A stretch of DNA of 64,000 bases from NCBI RefSeq assembly GCF_008710145.1, contig NZ_VYKL01000003.1, positions 1 to 64,000 of the forward strand. The letters are read 5' to 3'. The notes under the pieces were generated by a model. That model made no database searches and had not been told where the DNA came from. It worked only from the letters and a program-made list of their open reading frames with translations. The position numbers and the translations under genes were made by a program. This document shows, piece by piece, positions 25,506-34,306 of this stretch; position 1 is the stretch's first letter; every line of letters begins with the position of its first letter. This stretch comes from Niallia endozanthoxylica. GTDB lineage: Bacteria; Bacillota; Bacilli; Bacillales; Cytobacillaceae.

Positions 25506-28500
25506 GAAAAAAAGAATGATTCCAGTGGGGATTGCCTTGCTTTTCTTACTATTCACTTCCCCATTTTGGATATGGCAATTGAAGCCTTCCCAAGAGTTGA
25601 ATATGTTGATTATGGACAAGACGGTTCCAGATGAGTCGTATCGTGAACATAAAGGGCTCGTGTGGCTCTTGAATCACTTGAAGCTTAGAAAAAGTGGGAA
25701 TGAAGCGTATGATTCAAAACAAGATTACGTCGGGTTTGTTCCGGCTGATCAGCCGCCGGAGTTTACGGTCAGGGAGCTGCCAGAGGATTTATCACCATAT
25801 GATGTTTTATATGTAGCGGATAGCTATGGAGTATATAAAGATGAATATGACGGAGAAAATCAGGAGGGAAACCGTTCGGAACTGCTGTATGGAGGGTTAA
25901 CAACTGATGAGGTGAATCGGATAGGCGACTCTCTTATCAAACATAATCAAACACTCATCGCTGAGTTTAATACATTTGGGTCTCCAACGGAACCGACTGT
26001 GAGAGAAGGCTTTTACGATTTTCTGCATGTCAAGTGGACAGGGTGGATGGGCCGTTATTTTCATGATTTGAGTAATGATGAGGTGCCAATCTGGCTTAAG
26101 CAAAACTATGAAAAGCAGTATGGTGAAGAGTATCGATTTAAAGGAAATGGCCTTGTGTTTGTAAGTGAGGAAGACAAGGTGATTGTGTTAACGGAGAAGG
26201 AAATTTCTGATGAACCTGTTCAATTTACACTAACAGAAAAGGGCAGGAGCGAATATGAACTGAACGAAAGCATTTCGTATAACTATTGGTTTGACATTAT
26301 TGAACCGTATGATGGAGAGGAGGTTCAAGCCCAATTTGAATTGTCATTATCCAATAAAGGGGAAGAAAAGCTTAAGAGCAGTAGGATTCCATTAACTTTT
26401 CCAGCCGTCGTTCATCATCAAGCAAAACTCTATGACAGCTACTATTTTGCCGGTGACTTTGCAGACCAGGAAAAAACACCGAATTTCTATAGGATGAGCG
26501 GCATCACATGGTGGCAACAGCTGTTTTCCTTTGGTGGGAAGGGAAGAACGGATACCTTCTATTGGGAAGCTTATGCGCCGATGATGAAGGAGATTTTAAC
26601 TAAAAAGAAAGAAGTCTCCAGCAGTGACGAAGCACTTGTCCCAGGTATTCAAACAGTAAACGATATGAAGGTTATAGGGAAATCGGGAGATGACTATCTG
26701 CAGGTCTATAAAAACGGGGCATGGGGGGATCTCCTCATTAAAGGTGTGAACATGGGGATTGCAAAGCCCGGCTCCTTTCCAGGGGAAACGAAGATTAGTA
26801 AGTCGGAGTATGCCCGCTGGTTCGAGCAGATTAGTGCTATGAATGCGAACGCCCTTCGAGTGTATACGATTCACCCGCCTGCCTTTTACCAGGCATTATA
26901 TGAGCATAATCGTAATCGGAAGAACCCGCTATACTTGTTCCAGGGGGTCTGGGTCAATGAAGAAATCTTTTTAGATAAGAAGAATGCCTTTGATCCAGCG
27001 GTAATGGGTGATTTCAAAAAGGAAATTCAGCGTACGGTTGATCTGATTCATGGAAATGCCGAAATTGAGGAAAGAGCCGGACATGCCAGCGGAACCTATG
27101 CACATGACTTGTCTCCATATGTATTAGGCTGGATTCTTGGGGTTGAGTGGGATCCTGAAGGGGTTGTCGGGACAAATGAAAAAAATGCGGACCGAACAAG
27201 CTTTAATGGAACCTATATCATGACAGAAGAAGCGACACCATTTGAAGCGTGGCTGGCGGAAGTAATGGATTTTACGGCTGTATATGAAGCGGAGAACTAC
27301 GGCTGGCAGCATCCGTTAAGCTTTACCAACTGGGTCACAACGGACTTGCTTAGTCATCCGGCTGAACCAAATCTAGAAGAGGATCTTGTTTCAGTTAATC
27401 CAAATGTGATAAAAGCGAAGGACTCCTTTTATCCAGGGCTTTTTGCCTCCTATCATATCTACCCTTATTATCCAGACTTCCTAAACTTTGAGGAAGAGTA
27501 TGTCGAGTATGTGGATCATCGCGGGAAGAAAAACAATTATGCTGGCTATTTACATGATATGAAAGAGCATCATAATATGCCGCTCTTGGTAGCGGAATTT
27601 GGCATTCCGGCATCAAGAGGCCTAACCCATGAAAATGTGTATGGCTTTGATCAAGGAAATCACTCAGAACAGGAGCAAGGGAATTTAGTAAAAAGCCTTT
27701 TTGAAGATATTGTTGAGGAAAAAATGGCAGGCGGACTGGTCTTTTCTTGGCAGGATGAGTGGTTTAAACGAACGTGGAATACCATGGATTACGACAATCC
27801 AGATCGCAGGCCGTTCTGGGATAATATACAAACAAATGAGCAGCATTTTGGTCTGCTTAGCTTTGAGCCGGATACGAAGGACACACAATTATTGGTAGAC
27901 GGGGACCCTGCCGATTGGAAGGCAAGGGGAGAGAAATCGATAATAACCAATGAAAAAGGCCCGGTTAAGAAGGTCTATATGTCAAGTGATGCCAAAGGTC
28001 TATTTTTGCGCATTGATTATGATCAGGAACAGTGGAAGGATGATTTACAAGCATCGATTTTGTTAAATACCATCCCAAACCAAGGGCAATCAACGATTCC
28101 AGAGGTTCCTTCGGCAAAGGAAGAAGGCATTGATTTTCTAGTTGAGCTGAATGGAAAGGAACATTCCAGAGTGTTAATTGATAGTTATTATGATACTTTC
28201 TATTACGCCTATGGGCAGATGCTTCAGATGATTCAAACGGAATCCTATGCTAGCACTCCAAATAATGGTGTATACCATCCGATTCGCTTAACGTTGAATA
28301 AGGAGTTAACCATCAATAGGGAGGAAGGTCCTGTGATGACTGTACCGTTTTCAGCGTATGAAACAGGGAAGCTGACATATGGAAATGGTAATCCGGAATC
28401 TACAGATTTCAATTCTCTTGCTGATTTTTATATGAAGGATGGCCTATTAGAGCTTCGGCTGCCATGGCTTCTATTAAATGTGAAGGACCCAAGTCATAAG

Positions 28501-28725
28501 GAAATTATGGGGAATATTTGGTCTAATGAAGCTCTCGGCAGCTCAGAGAAGATTGATTCCATATCTGCTGCGGTTATCGTAACGAACAAAGAGAAAGAGA
28601 TGGTGCAGCGAGTGCCTTCCCAATCTGCTTGGATGTCGTATACGTGGGAGAATTGGGATGAGCCGGTTTATCATGAGAGGTTGAAGAAGTCGTATGAGGT
28701 GATGAAGGAAGCTTTTTCGGATTGA
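25498..28725 (+). CDS. large membrane-anchored glycoside-hydrolase-like protein
   Basis: A 1075-aa protein with one N-terminal membrane helix (about 8-28) and the rest extracellular. The central part (about 410-780) reads like a clan-A TIM barrel: ANALRVYTIHPPAF, LGWILGVEWDP, LLVAEFGIPASRG (probable catalytic Glu) and GGLVFSWQDEWFKRTW. Flanking beta-rich regions precede and follow it. I do not recognise an exact family. The ATG at 25498 has AAAAGGTG 6 nt upstream and overlaps the glycosyltransferase stop by 8 bp. As the last gene of the c-di-GMP operon, it may trim, attach or help export the polysaccharide. Confidence 0.75.
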   Translation: MIRKKRMIPVGIALLFLLFTSPFWIWQLKPSQELNMLIMDKTVPDESYREHKGLVWLLNHLKLRKSGNEAYDSKQDYVGFVPADQPPEFTVRELPEDLSPYDVLYVADSYGVYKDEYDGENQEGNRSELLYGGLTTDEVNRIGDSLIKHNQTLIAEFNTFGSPTEPTVREGFYDFLHVKWTGWMGRYFHDLSNDEVPIWLKQNYEKQYGEEYRFKGNGLVFVSEEDKVIVLTEKEISDEPVQFTLTEKGRSEYELNESISYNYWFDIIEPYDGEEVQAQFELSLSNKGEEKLKSSRIPLTFPAVVHHQAKLYDSYYFAGDFADQEKTPNFYRMSGITWWQQLFSFGGKGRTDTFYWEAYAPMMKEILTKKKEVSSSDEALVPGIQTVNDMKVIGKSGDDYLQVYKNGAWGDLLIKGVNMGIAKPGSFPGETKISKSEYARWFEQISAMNANALRVYTIHPPAFYQALYEHNRNRKNPLYLFQGVWVNEEIFLDKKNAFDPAVMGDFKKEIQRTVDLIHGNAEIEERAGHASGTYAHDLSPYVLGWILGVEWDPEGVVGTNEKNADRTSFNGTYIMTEEATPFEAWLAEVMDFTAVYEAENYGWQHPLSFTNWVTTDLLSHPAEPNLEEDLVSVNPNVIKAKDSFYPGLFASYHIYPYYPDFLNFEEEYVEYVDHRGKKNNYAGYLHDMKEHHNMPLLVAEFGIPASRGLTHENVYGFDQGNHSEQEQGNLVKSLFEDIVEEKMAGGLVFSWQDEWFKRTWNTMDYDNPDRRPFWDNIQTNEQHFGLLSFEPDTKDTQLLVDGDPADWKARGEKSIITNEKGPVKKVYMSSDAKGLFLRIDYDQEQWKDDLQASILLNTIPNQGQSTIPEVPSAKEEGIDFLVELNGKEHSRVLIDSYYDTFYYAYGQMLQMIQTESYASTPNNGVYHPIRLTLNKELTINREEGPVMTVPFSAYETGKLTYGNGNPESTDFNSLADFYMKDGLLELRLPWLLLNVKDPSHKEIMGNIWSNEALGSSEKIDSISAAVIVTNKEKEMVQRVPSQSAWMSYTWENWDEPVYHERLKKSYEVMKEAFSD

Positions 28726-28783
28726 CAGATTGGGGCTGTATCATAGGTAATAAGTACTTTAATTAAGAGATTATTTATTTTGG

Positions 28784-28852
28784 AGGCTTTCTAAAAGGCG
28801 TCTAGTATCCACTGATTGTGGTGCTTGCTGACTTTTTTAGAAAGTCTTTTTC
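28784..28852 (+). terminator. terminator of the c-di-GMP polysaccharide operon
   Basis: AGGCTTTCTAAAA pairs with TTTTAGAAAGTCT across a long loop, then TTTTTC follows. A short CCCCGCTATAAAGTGGGG hairpin lies further down (28877-28894). The remaining gap to 29.05 kb holds no clear gene. Confidence 0.65.
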
Positions 28853-29055
28853 TTGTTGTACAAATGCATCACAATCCCCGCTATAAAGTGGGGTTTCCAT
28901 TATTTTCCGTCCTCCTAAAGAAGAAAAGGTAAAGAAATATCAGGATTTTATCACTAAAAAATAAAGGAGATGTTTTTGTGGAAAATTGTTGGAAAGTGTT
29001 GTATTTTTTATAGGTCAAAGAGTCTGATTAGTATTCCTTATAGAAGTAAATAGTG

Positions 29056-29087
29056 TATAATGAACATTATAGTTCTTATTAAAGAAC
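29056..29087. promoter_or_regulatory. promoter -10 and SinR-box inverted repeat before the galE-like gene
   Basis: TATAAT lies at 29056-29061. Eleven bases downstream GTTCTTATTAAAGAAC (29072-29087) forms an inverted repeat. Its right half AAAGAAC is the complement of the B. subtilis SinR consensus GTTCTYT. Binding there would block transcription. Confidence 0.55.
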
Positions 29088-29200
29088 ATTTAAAGATGGA
29101 ATTGAGAATCATCTTCATCTATCCGTCTTTCTGAAAGTAAGATAGGAACTGAATAATAATTTGTAGAATGCAATAAATGATTGATAAAAGTGGAGAAAAA

Positions 29201-30202
29201 ATGATGGCTATATTAGTAACGGGTGGAGCAGGGTATATTGGATCACATACTTGTGTGGAACTTTTGAATGCAGGTTATGAAATCATTGTGGCAGATAACT
29301 TTTCTAACAGTAAGCTGGAAGTGCTGGATTGTATTCGTGAGATTACAGGAAGAAACTTCACCTTCTATAAGGCAGATTTACTTGATAAAGAGGCATTAAA
29401 TACTATTTTTGAAGAAAATGAAGTAAAGGCGGTCATTCATTTAGCTGGATTAAAGGAAAAGTTTCCCGAAAAATCCCTTTGGTACTATCATCAGAATCTA
29501 ATTAGTACGCTTATTCTCTGTGAAGTAATGGAGAGCCATCAGGTGAAGACCTTAGTATTTAGCTCATCAGCAGCCGTTTACGGGTTATCGGAGAAAGTGC
29601 CGATAGATGAAGAGCGTTTGCTGGGAGCAACGAGTCCATATGGTCAGACAAAGCAAATGATTGAAGAAATTTTACGTGATATGTACGAGTCTGACCGAGA
29701 GTGGAGCTTTGTTTTTTTACGTTATTTTCAAGCTATTGGAGTGCATAAAAGTATCAGCATTGGTCAGGAGTTGTACAACCTATCAAATAAACTTTTGTCT
29801 GACATTTTTCAAGCAGAAGTTGGAAAGACATCTGAATTGTCCATTAGTCTTGGTGTTGATGGAGTAATGGCGAATGATTATATTCATGTAGTTGATGTGG
29901 CAACAGGCCACGTAAAGGCACTTAAAGGGGCATTAAGGAGTAAGAGTCTACAGGTTTATAATCTGGGTACGGGCAGAGGGTATTGTGATTTAGAACTGGT
30001 TACAACTTTCGAAAAGGTATCAGGGAGAAAGATCCCATATAAAATCATAAGTGAATATCCAGGTGATAATGGAGTTAGGTGCGTGGACCCAACAAAAGCC
30101 AAGTTAGAACTAGGGTGGGCTGCTGAAAGAGGAATGGAAGAGATGTGTGGAGATAGTTGGAGATGGCTTGTTCACCTTTCGAATGAACTCAAAGAGAAGT
30201 AA
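29201..30202 (+). CDS. GalE-like UDP-sugar 4-epimerase, divergent
   Basis: A 333-aa extended SDR enzyme. The NAD site is VTGGAGYIGSHTC. The catalytic region has SSSAAVYG and the YxxxK pair in SPYGQTK. It would interconvert UDP-glucose and UDP-galactose or a related pair. Several positions that are nearly fixed in GalE are changed: the RYFN(P) motif reads RYFQAIGVH and GVRDYIHV reads VMANDYIHV, so the sugar pocket may differ. The ATG at 29201 has TGGAG upstream. It is downstream of a SinR-box-like repeat and near SinR, a GT2 gene and galU, consistent with a polysaccharide precursor role. Confidence 0.82.
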   Translation: MMAILVTGGAGYIGSHTCVELLNAGYEIIVADNFSNSKLEVLDCIREITGRNFTFYKADLLDKEALNTIFEENEVKAVIHLAGLKEKFPEKSLWYYHQNLISTLILCEVMESHQVKTLVFSSSAAVYGLSEKVPIDEERLLGATSPYGQTKQMIEEILRDMYESDREWSFVFLRYFQAIGVHKSISIGQELYNLSNKLLSDIFQAEVGKTSELSISLGVDGVMANDYIHVVDVATGHVKALKGALRSKSLQVYNLGTGRGYCDLELVTTFEKVSGRKIPYKIISEYPGDNGVRCVDPTKAKLELGWAAERGMEEMCGDSWRWLVHLSNELKEK

Positions 30203-30250
30203 CTGTATTTTTAGATAAAGAAGCAGAGACACATGTCTTTTTCCATATAT

Positions 30251-30284
30251 AACCCGTAAACATCGTGCTTCTTGTTTACGGGTT
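30251..30284. terminator. bidirectional terminator between galE-like and sinR genes
   Basis: AACCCGTAAACA (30251-30262) pairs with TGTTTACGGGTT (30273-30284) around a 10-nt loop, between converging genes. Confidence 0.8.
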
Positions 30285-30345
30285 ATTTATTGTGCTTATT
30301 TGCAGATTTTACTTCTCAGGCACGCTGCTGCCATTACTGCTGTCA

Positions 30346-30693
30346 TCAATGAGAATCCAACTTATCCTGTTTTTTTAAAAAGCTTTGATATTCAGCGTAT
30401 CTTTGAAAATCCTTTTTTTCCAACCCATCTTCAATTGCCTGTGAGATTAGTAATAACCATTCATGATTTAAATCTTTAGCAAATTTGTTTTCATAACTAG
30501 TGTGGTTTAATAGGGTTTCAAGATGTATATCTAGTGATAATGAAATCTTATTTAAAAACTGCAGTGATGGATTGGTTTGTAAGCCTCTTTCAATCTCACT
30601 TAAATAAGACTTTGAAACATTGGCCTTTTTTGCTAGCTCAGAGATAGATAATCCCTTTTCCTCCCTAATCTGTTGAATCTTTTTTCCTATCAT
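30346..30693 (-). CDS. sinR: SinR-like biofilm repressor
   Basis: A 115-aa DNA-binding protein (B. subtilis SinR is 111 aa). The N-terminal XRE helix-turn-helix reads KGLSISELAKKANVSKSYLS with EIERGLQTNPSLQFL, closely matching SinR. The C-terminal SinI/SinR dimerisation helices (about 78-110) contain EWLLLISQAIEDGLEKKDF. In B. subtilis SinR represses matrix genes and is neutralised by SinI. No sinI is adjacent, but a SinI-like 45-aa gene lies 3.6 kb away at 34307. A GTTCTTT-type repeat lies in its own upstream region, consistent with autoregulation. The genes next to it encode polysaccharide enzymes. Confidence 0.9.
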   Translation of the reverse strand: MIGKKIQQIREEKGLSISELAKKANVSKSYLSEIERGLQTNPSLQFLNKISLSLDIHLETLLNHTSYENKFAKDLNHEWLLLISQAIEDGLEKKDFQRYAEYQSFLKKQDKLDSH

Positions 30694-30748
30694 ATCCCTG
30701 CTCCTTTCATTTATTTCATTAAAACTCTTATCAATTTGTTCATTATAC

Positions 30749-30765
30749 AGAACAATAAGTTCTTT
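30749..30765. promoter_or_regulatory. SinR-box inverted repeat upstream of sinR
   Basis: AGAAC (30749-30753) and GTTCTTT (30759-30765) face each other across 5 bp, 56 bp upstream of the sinR start. GTTCTTT matches the SinR consensus GTTCTYT. A further GTTCTTT occurs at 30822-30828. Confidence 0.55.
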
Positions 30766-30879
30766 ATAAAACTTGAAAAATTAAGTAAATAGGAGTTTTG
30801 AAGAGATAATAGCCAAAAAATGTTCTTTATTGAGGTTTATTTCCTAATTTTTAGATTTTAATATTTAATACTTTTGAAG

Positions 30880-30952
30880 TATAATCGATTTAATAGTTCG
30901 ATAAAACGAACAAACAGGTGCTATTTTCATAGATTATATAAACATAAAGAAC
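30880..30952 (+). promoter_or_regulatory. promoter and repressor-box region of the GT2 gene
   Basis: A TATAAT -10 lies at 30880-30885. GTTCG/CGAAC (30896-30911) forms an inverted repeat just downstream, and AAAGAAC, a SinR-box complement, follows at 30946-30952. The layout suggests repression by the divergently encoded SinR. Confidence 0.5.
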
Positions 30953-31016
30953 AAGGAATAAACTATCTAAGCCCTATAAGGCGGACTAAACTTCTAGTAT
31001 TATTGGAGGGTGAAAA

Positions 31017-32549
31017 ATGGAGAACGTAGTTCGGCTTTCCAGTGATTTTAACGAATCACCAGAACCGTTTATTACCGGTGTTAGAAACACGTTTATGAGG
31101 CCAAGAATTGTTGTATTTATACCAGCACATAATGAGGAGAAATCCATTCGTGACTGTTTAGCTGGATTAGGTGATCAAACTATACCTCAGGATGTTGAAC
31201 TGGATGTAATTGTCATTGCAGATAATTGTACGGATCGTACAGAAGAAGTAGCATTAGAGGCTGGTGAAGAATTTAACCTTAGATTAAAGGTGCTTAAAAC
31301 ACAGAATAATAGACAACGAAAGGTTGGGGCATTGAATTCAGCGTGGAAAAGTATCTATGGAGATCCATTAGACTTATATGATAAAAAGCTAACTAAATAT
31401 CAAGAGTACTATAAGCATTCAGTTAAAGCCATCCTTGGAATGGATGCTGACAGCCGCCTTGCACCAGATGCCTTGTGCCAATTGTGGGAAGGTCTTATGA
31501 GCTCTCGGAATATTGGCGGGGTTATGGCTAAGTACACGATGAGGATGCCTAAAAAGAAAAGTTTTATTTCTAAAGATGATGTTCGTTATGAAGAAAAACT
31601 GGCAACCGGAGAATATGGCGGGCCCGTTGCCAGATGGTGGACACATCAACAAAAACAGGATATGGCGAGCTGGCTGTTAGATTTGCAGTACAGAGGCGGC
31701 AGTACCTATGTGCTAGGTGGACAAGCAACCTTATTTCGGCCGGAGGCATTACAGGATATTGTAGATGAAAACAAGTTAGATGGACCTTGGCAAGATGAAA
31801 GTGATGTAGAGGACATGCTTTTAACATGGCAAATGCAAAAAAAATGGAAGACACTTATTAGTCCGACTGCCCGTTGTTTTGTTGATGCTATGAAATCCTA
31901 TCATACCTTTCGACAGCAACGAAATAAATGGCAGTCAGGAACGGTTGAATTACTAACCAATAGTGATATTGGCGTTAAATCAAAACACAAATGGAAAATT
32001 TGGCGTTCCCAATTTAAATCATTTACTGATCTGACCATTCGCCTATTATTTGTCACTTTATTAATCGTAGCTTTGGCAACCGATCAATTTTTTTGGTCTT
32101 GGATTTGGGTAACACCTATTGTCTTAGCGTCTGTTTTAAATACCATCCTGGCGATAAAGACTCCCATGCATAGAACGATTGATGTAGTGTTAGCGGCTTT
32201 ATTGATTAGTCCTGAAATCTATCTATGGGTAAACTTAATTACCTTTGCAAATGTTTGGCTAGGAAAATTTTCAGCTAATAAAAAAGACGGGTGGGCTATT
32301 CAGTACAACGCAGAAAGCGGTAAAACAAAAAGTAAACTGAAGGAAGGAATCATTGTGAGTACCCTTTTAGTTGGACTGTTAGTTTATTTCTGCATCGATC
32401 AAAGAGCGTTCTTAACGAGCGAAACTGTACAAACGGCTGTCAAGCCATATTTACAAACAGGGTGGACGATATTAACCTATTTAACCATTTTCACTTCCTT
32501 AGTCATGCTTTACCAAATTTGGACATTAAGATCCAGTCATAAAGCGTAA
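31017..32549 (+). CDS. membrane family 2 glycosyltransferase
   Basis: A 510-aa enzyme with a cytoplasmic GT-A domain (about 30-320) and about four C-terminal membrane helices. Key motifs are VVFIPAHNEEKSI, VIADNCTDRT, the DxD site GMDADS, DESDVEDM (catalytic Asp region) and QQRNKW, a variant of QxxRW with Lys in place of Arg. It probably polymerises or transfers a UDP-sugar to an extracellular polysaccharide. The ATG at 31017 follows TTGGAGGGTGAAAA. It is divergent from sinR across a region carrying SinR-like boxes, and galU follows 50 bp downstream in the same orientation. Confidence 0.85.
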   Translation: MENVVRLSSDFNESPEPFITGVRNTFMRPRIVVFIPAHNEEKSIRDCLAGLGDQTIPQDVELDVIVIADNCTDRTEEVALEAGEEFNLRLKVLKTQNNRQRKVGALNSAWKSIYGDPLDLYDKKLTKYQEYYKHSVKAILGMDADSRLAPDALCQLWEGLMSSRNIGGVMAKYTMRMPKKKSFISKDDVRYEEKLATGEYGGPVARWWTHQQKQDMASWLLDLQYRGGSTYVLGGQATLFRPEALQDIVDENKLDGPWQDESDVEDMLLTWQMQKKWKTLISPTARCFVDAMKSYHTFRQQRNKWQSGTVELLTNSDIGVKSKHKWKIWRSQFKSFTDLTIRLLFVTLLIVALATDQFFWSWIWVTPIVLASVLNTILAIKTPMHRTIDVVLAALLISPEIYLWVNLITFANVWLGKFSANKKDGWAIQYNAESGKTKSKLKEGIIVSTLLVGLLVYFCIDQRAFLTSETVQTAVKPYLQTGWTILTYLTIFTSLVMLYQIWTLRSSHKA

Positions 32550-32600
32550 TTCTATAGAAGCTATGAAACAATCACCATTCTGACTATGAGGTAGATATCT

Positions 32601-33488
32601 ATGAAAATTAAAAAAGCGATTATTCCTGCAGCTGGATTCGGAACAAGATTCTTGCCAGCGACAAAAGCACAGCCAAAAGAAATGCTGCCTATAGTAGATA
32701 AGCCGACAATCCAATATATCGTTGAGGAAGCCGTTGCATCTGGAATAGAAGAGATTATTATTGTAACAGGAAAAGGCAAGCGGTCTATTGAAGATCACTT
32801 CGATTGTGCCCCAGAACTGGAGAAAAATCTATTAGAAAAAGGGAAAACAGACTTACTTAATAAGGTTCGTTATTCTTCCAATCTTGCTAATATACATTAT
32901 ATTCGGCAGAAGACACCTAAAGGGCTAGGACATGCGGTTTGGTGTGCACGAAACTTTATTGGCAATGAACCATTTGCAGTCCTCCTAGGTGATGATATTG
33001 TTCAAAGTAAAACGCCTTGTTTGAGACAACTCATGGATATCTATGAAGAAACAAATTCTGCGGTTATCGGTGTACAATCGGTGCCAACTAACGAAACGCA
33101 TCGCTACGGAATCATTGACCCCTCTTTTAATGTGGGAAGACGATATCAGGTACAGAACCTAGTTGAAAAGCCCGCTATAGGAAAAGCCCCGTCTAATCTT
33201 GCTATTATGGGACGCTATATTCTCACACCTGAAATTTTTACGATTTTAGACCAACAGGAGATTGGAGCGGGAGGAGAGATTCAATTAACCGACGCGATTC
33301 AAAAATTGAACAGAATCCAACAGGTATTTGCTTATGATTTTGAAGGGAAAAGATATGATGTGGGAGAAAAAATAGGATTTGTGAAAACGACCATTGAGTA
33401 TTCCCTTCAGAACGAGGACCTAAGAGATGAGTTAATTAGATATTTAAAAGAATTGATGATGAACAACGAATATTCCTTGAGTACCTAA
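32601..33488 (+). CDS. galU: UTP-glucose-1-phosphate uridylyltransferase
   Basis: A 295-aa nucleotidyltransferase making UDP-glucose from UTP and glucose 1-phosphate. The N-terminal signature [20 protein letters not shown] and the KP(T) motif [13 protein letters not shown] are diagnostic, and [10 protein letters not shown] and [12 protein letters not shown] fit the GalU/GtaB family. Length is normal. The ATG follows GAGGTAGATATCT. It directly follows the GT2 gene and supplies the substrate used by the nearby GalE-like enzyme. It may be a dedicated second copy alongside a housekeeping gtaB elsewhere. Confidence 0.93.
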   Translation: MKIKKAIIPAAGFGTRFLPATKAQPKEMLPIVDKPTIQYIVEEAVASGIEEIIIVTGKGKRSIEDHFDCAPELEKNLLEKGKTDLLNKVRYSSNLANIHYIRQKTPKGLGHAVWCARNFIGNEPFAVLLGDDIVQSKTPCLRQLMDIYEETNSAVIGVQSVPTNETHRYGIIDPSFNVGRRYQVQNLVEKPAIGKAPSNLAIMGRYILTPEIFTILDQQEIGAGGEIQLTDAIQKLNRIQQVFAYDFEGKRYDVGEKIGFVKTTIEYSLQNEDLRDELIRYLKELMMNNEYSLST

Positions 33489-33512
33489 AACGCGGCGTCA
33501 TTCACAGTTTTC

Positions 33513-33536
33513 AAAGAACTTCCTTTTATTGTTCTT
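33513..33536. promoter_or_regulatory. SinR-box-like pair before the DUF5658-like gene
   Basis: AAAGAAC (33513-33519) and GTTCTT (33531-33536) face each other across 11 bp between galU and the small membrane protein gene. Confidence 0.4.
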
Positions 33537-33595
33537 GCCGTTTTCCTTAATCGTTCGGTATACAAACATACAGCATAGTATGTTAAAGGAGGTGC

Positions 33596-33901
33596 ATTTC
33601 GGCGAACCTCTTATTCCATTATCTATCCATATTAAATATATTAGATGGATTCGTTACTTTCTGGGGATTGAAGCATTCATTTATTTCCGAGTTAAATCCG
33701 TTGATGAGGCAATTATATGAGTTTAATCCGCTGCTATTTATTCTGTTGAAGGCTGCACTTTCACTTTCACTTTATTTGTTTATCTTCTTAAAAAAGGTTC
33801 CGCAATCACGTTGGCTTATGTGGATAACCGTTTTGGCAGCAGTTTTCTATACTTCTGTTTTTGCTCTTCATTGTGTTTGGATGGGTTCGATTTTACGATA
33901 A
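33596..33901 (+). CDS. small membrane protein, DUF5658-like
   Basis: About 101 aa with three hydrophobic helices and the pattern NILDGFVTFWGLKH, then ISELNPLM, which I associate with DUF5658 membrane proteins of unknown function. The reading frame is open from at least 33596, and AAAGGAGGTG (33585-33594) is a strong ribosome site. No ATG, GTG or TTG follows at a sensible distance: ATT 33596 is the only candidate near it, and TTG 33668 would delete the first helix and signature. Either a non-standard ATT start is used or the start codon has mutated. Confidence 0.55.
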   Translation: MSANLLFHYLSILNILDGFVTFWGLKHSFISELNPLMRQLYEFNPLLFILLKAALSLSLYLFIFLKKVPQSRWLMWITVLAAVFYTSVFALHCVWMGSILR

Positions 33902-33976
33902 GCTTATGATCCTAGGACCATAAGCGGAATGAACAAAAATAGTATGGATAGGTGTAGTGTGATGAATCAATCTATA

Positions 33977-34174
33977 AGCTTTGTTTATTAACATTGTTGA
34001 TTTTTGACTCATCTAAAGCTGTATGGTTAGGAAGTGATAGGAGAAAATGAATTTTCTCCTATCACTTCCTAACCATACAGCAACCTTTCAGCACAGCTGA
34101 AAGGCGTGAGAAATGGACATTTCTCACGGATGAGTCAAAAATCTGACTTATCAACATTATTTATTAACATAGCC
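33977..34174 (+). mobile_element. 198-bp non-autonomous palindromic element, copy C
   Basis: Ends AGCTTTGTTTATTAACA (left) and ATTAACATAGCC (right). The 8-bp target duplication is AATCTATA (33969-33976) and AATTTATA (34175-34182), with one mismatch. The internal order is as in copy B: TGACTCAT, a 64-nt palindrome (34018-34081), a CTTTCAGC/GCTGAAAG hairpin, a CGTGAGAAATG/CATTTCTCACG hairpin and ATGAGTCA. Confidence 0.9.
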
Positions 34175-34306
34175 AATTTATAAGAAATTTTAATAGTATT
34201 TAAGATTTTATTAGTACATGTCAAAAGATTAAAAAATGTGAAAATTCATGCTTGCTATATATATTTAACAATATGAACTTGCAAGTAATGAAAAGGGTGA
34301 AGCGAT

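Noticed and set aside
28877-28894. CCCCGCTATAAAGTGGGG hairpin as an IS200/IS605 end
   Set aside because: A single short hairpin with no second end or transposase gene is not enough.
28978-29013. 11-codon frame GTG...TAG with AAGGAG upstream (Cys and Trp codons), a possible leader peptide
   Set aside because: The spacing is reasonable but no attenuator structure follows, and the galE-like promoter lies downstream of it.
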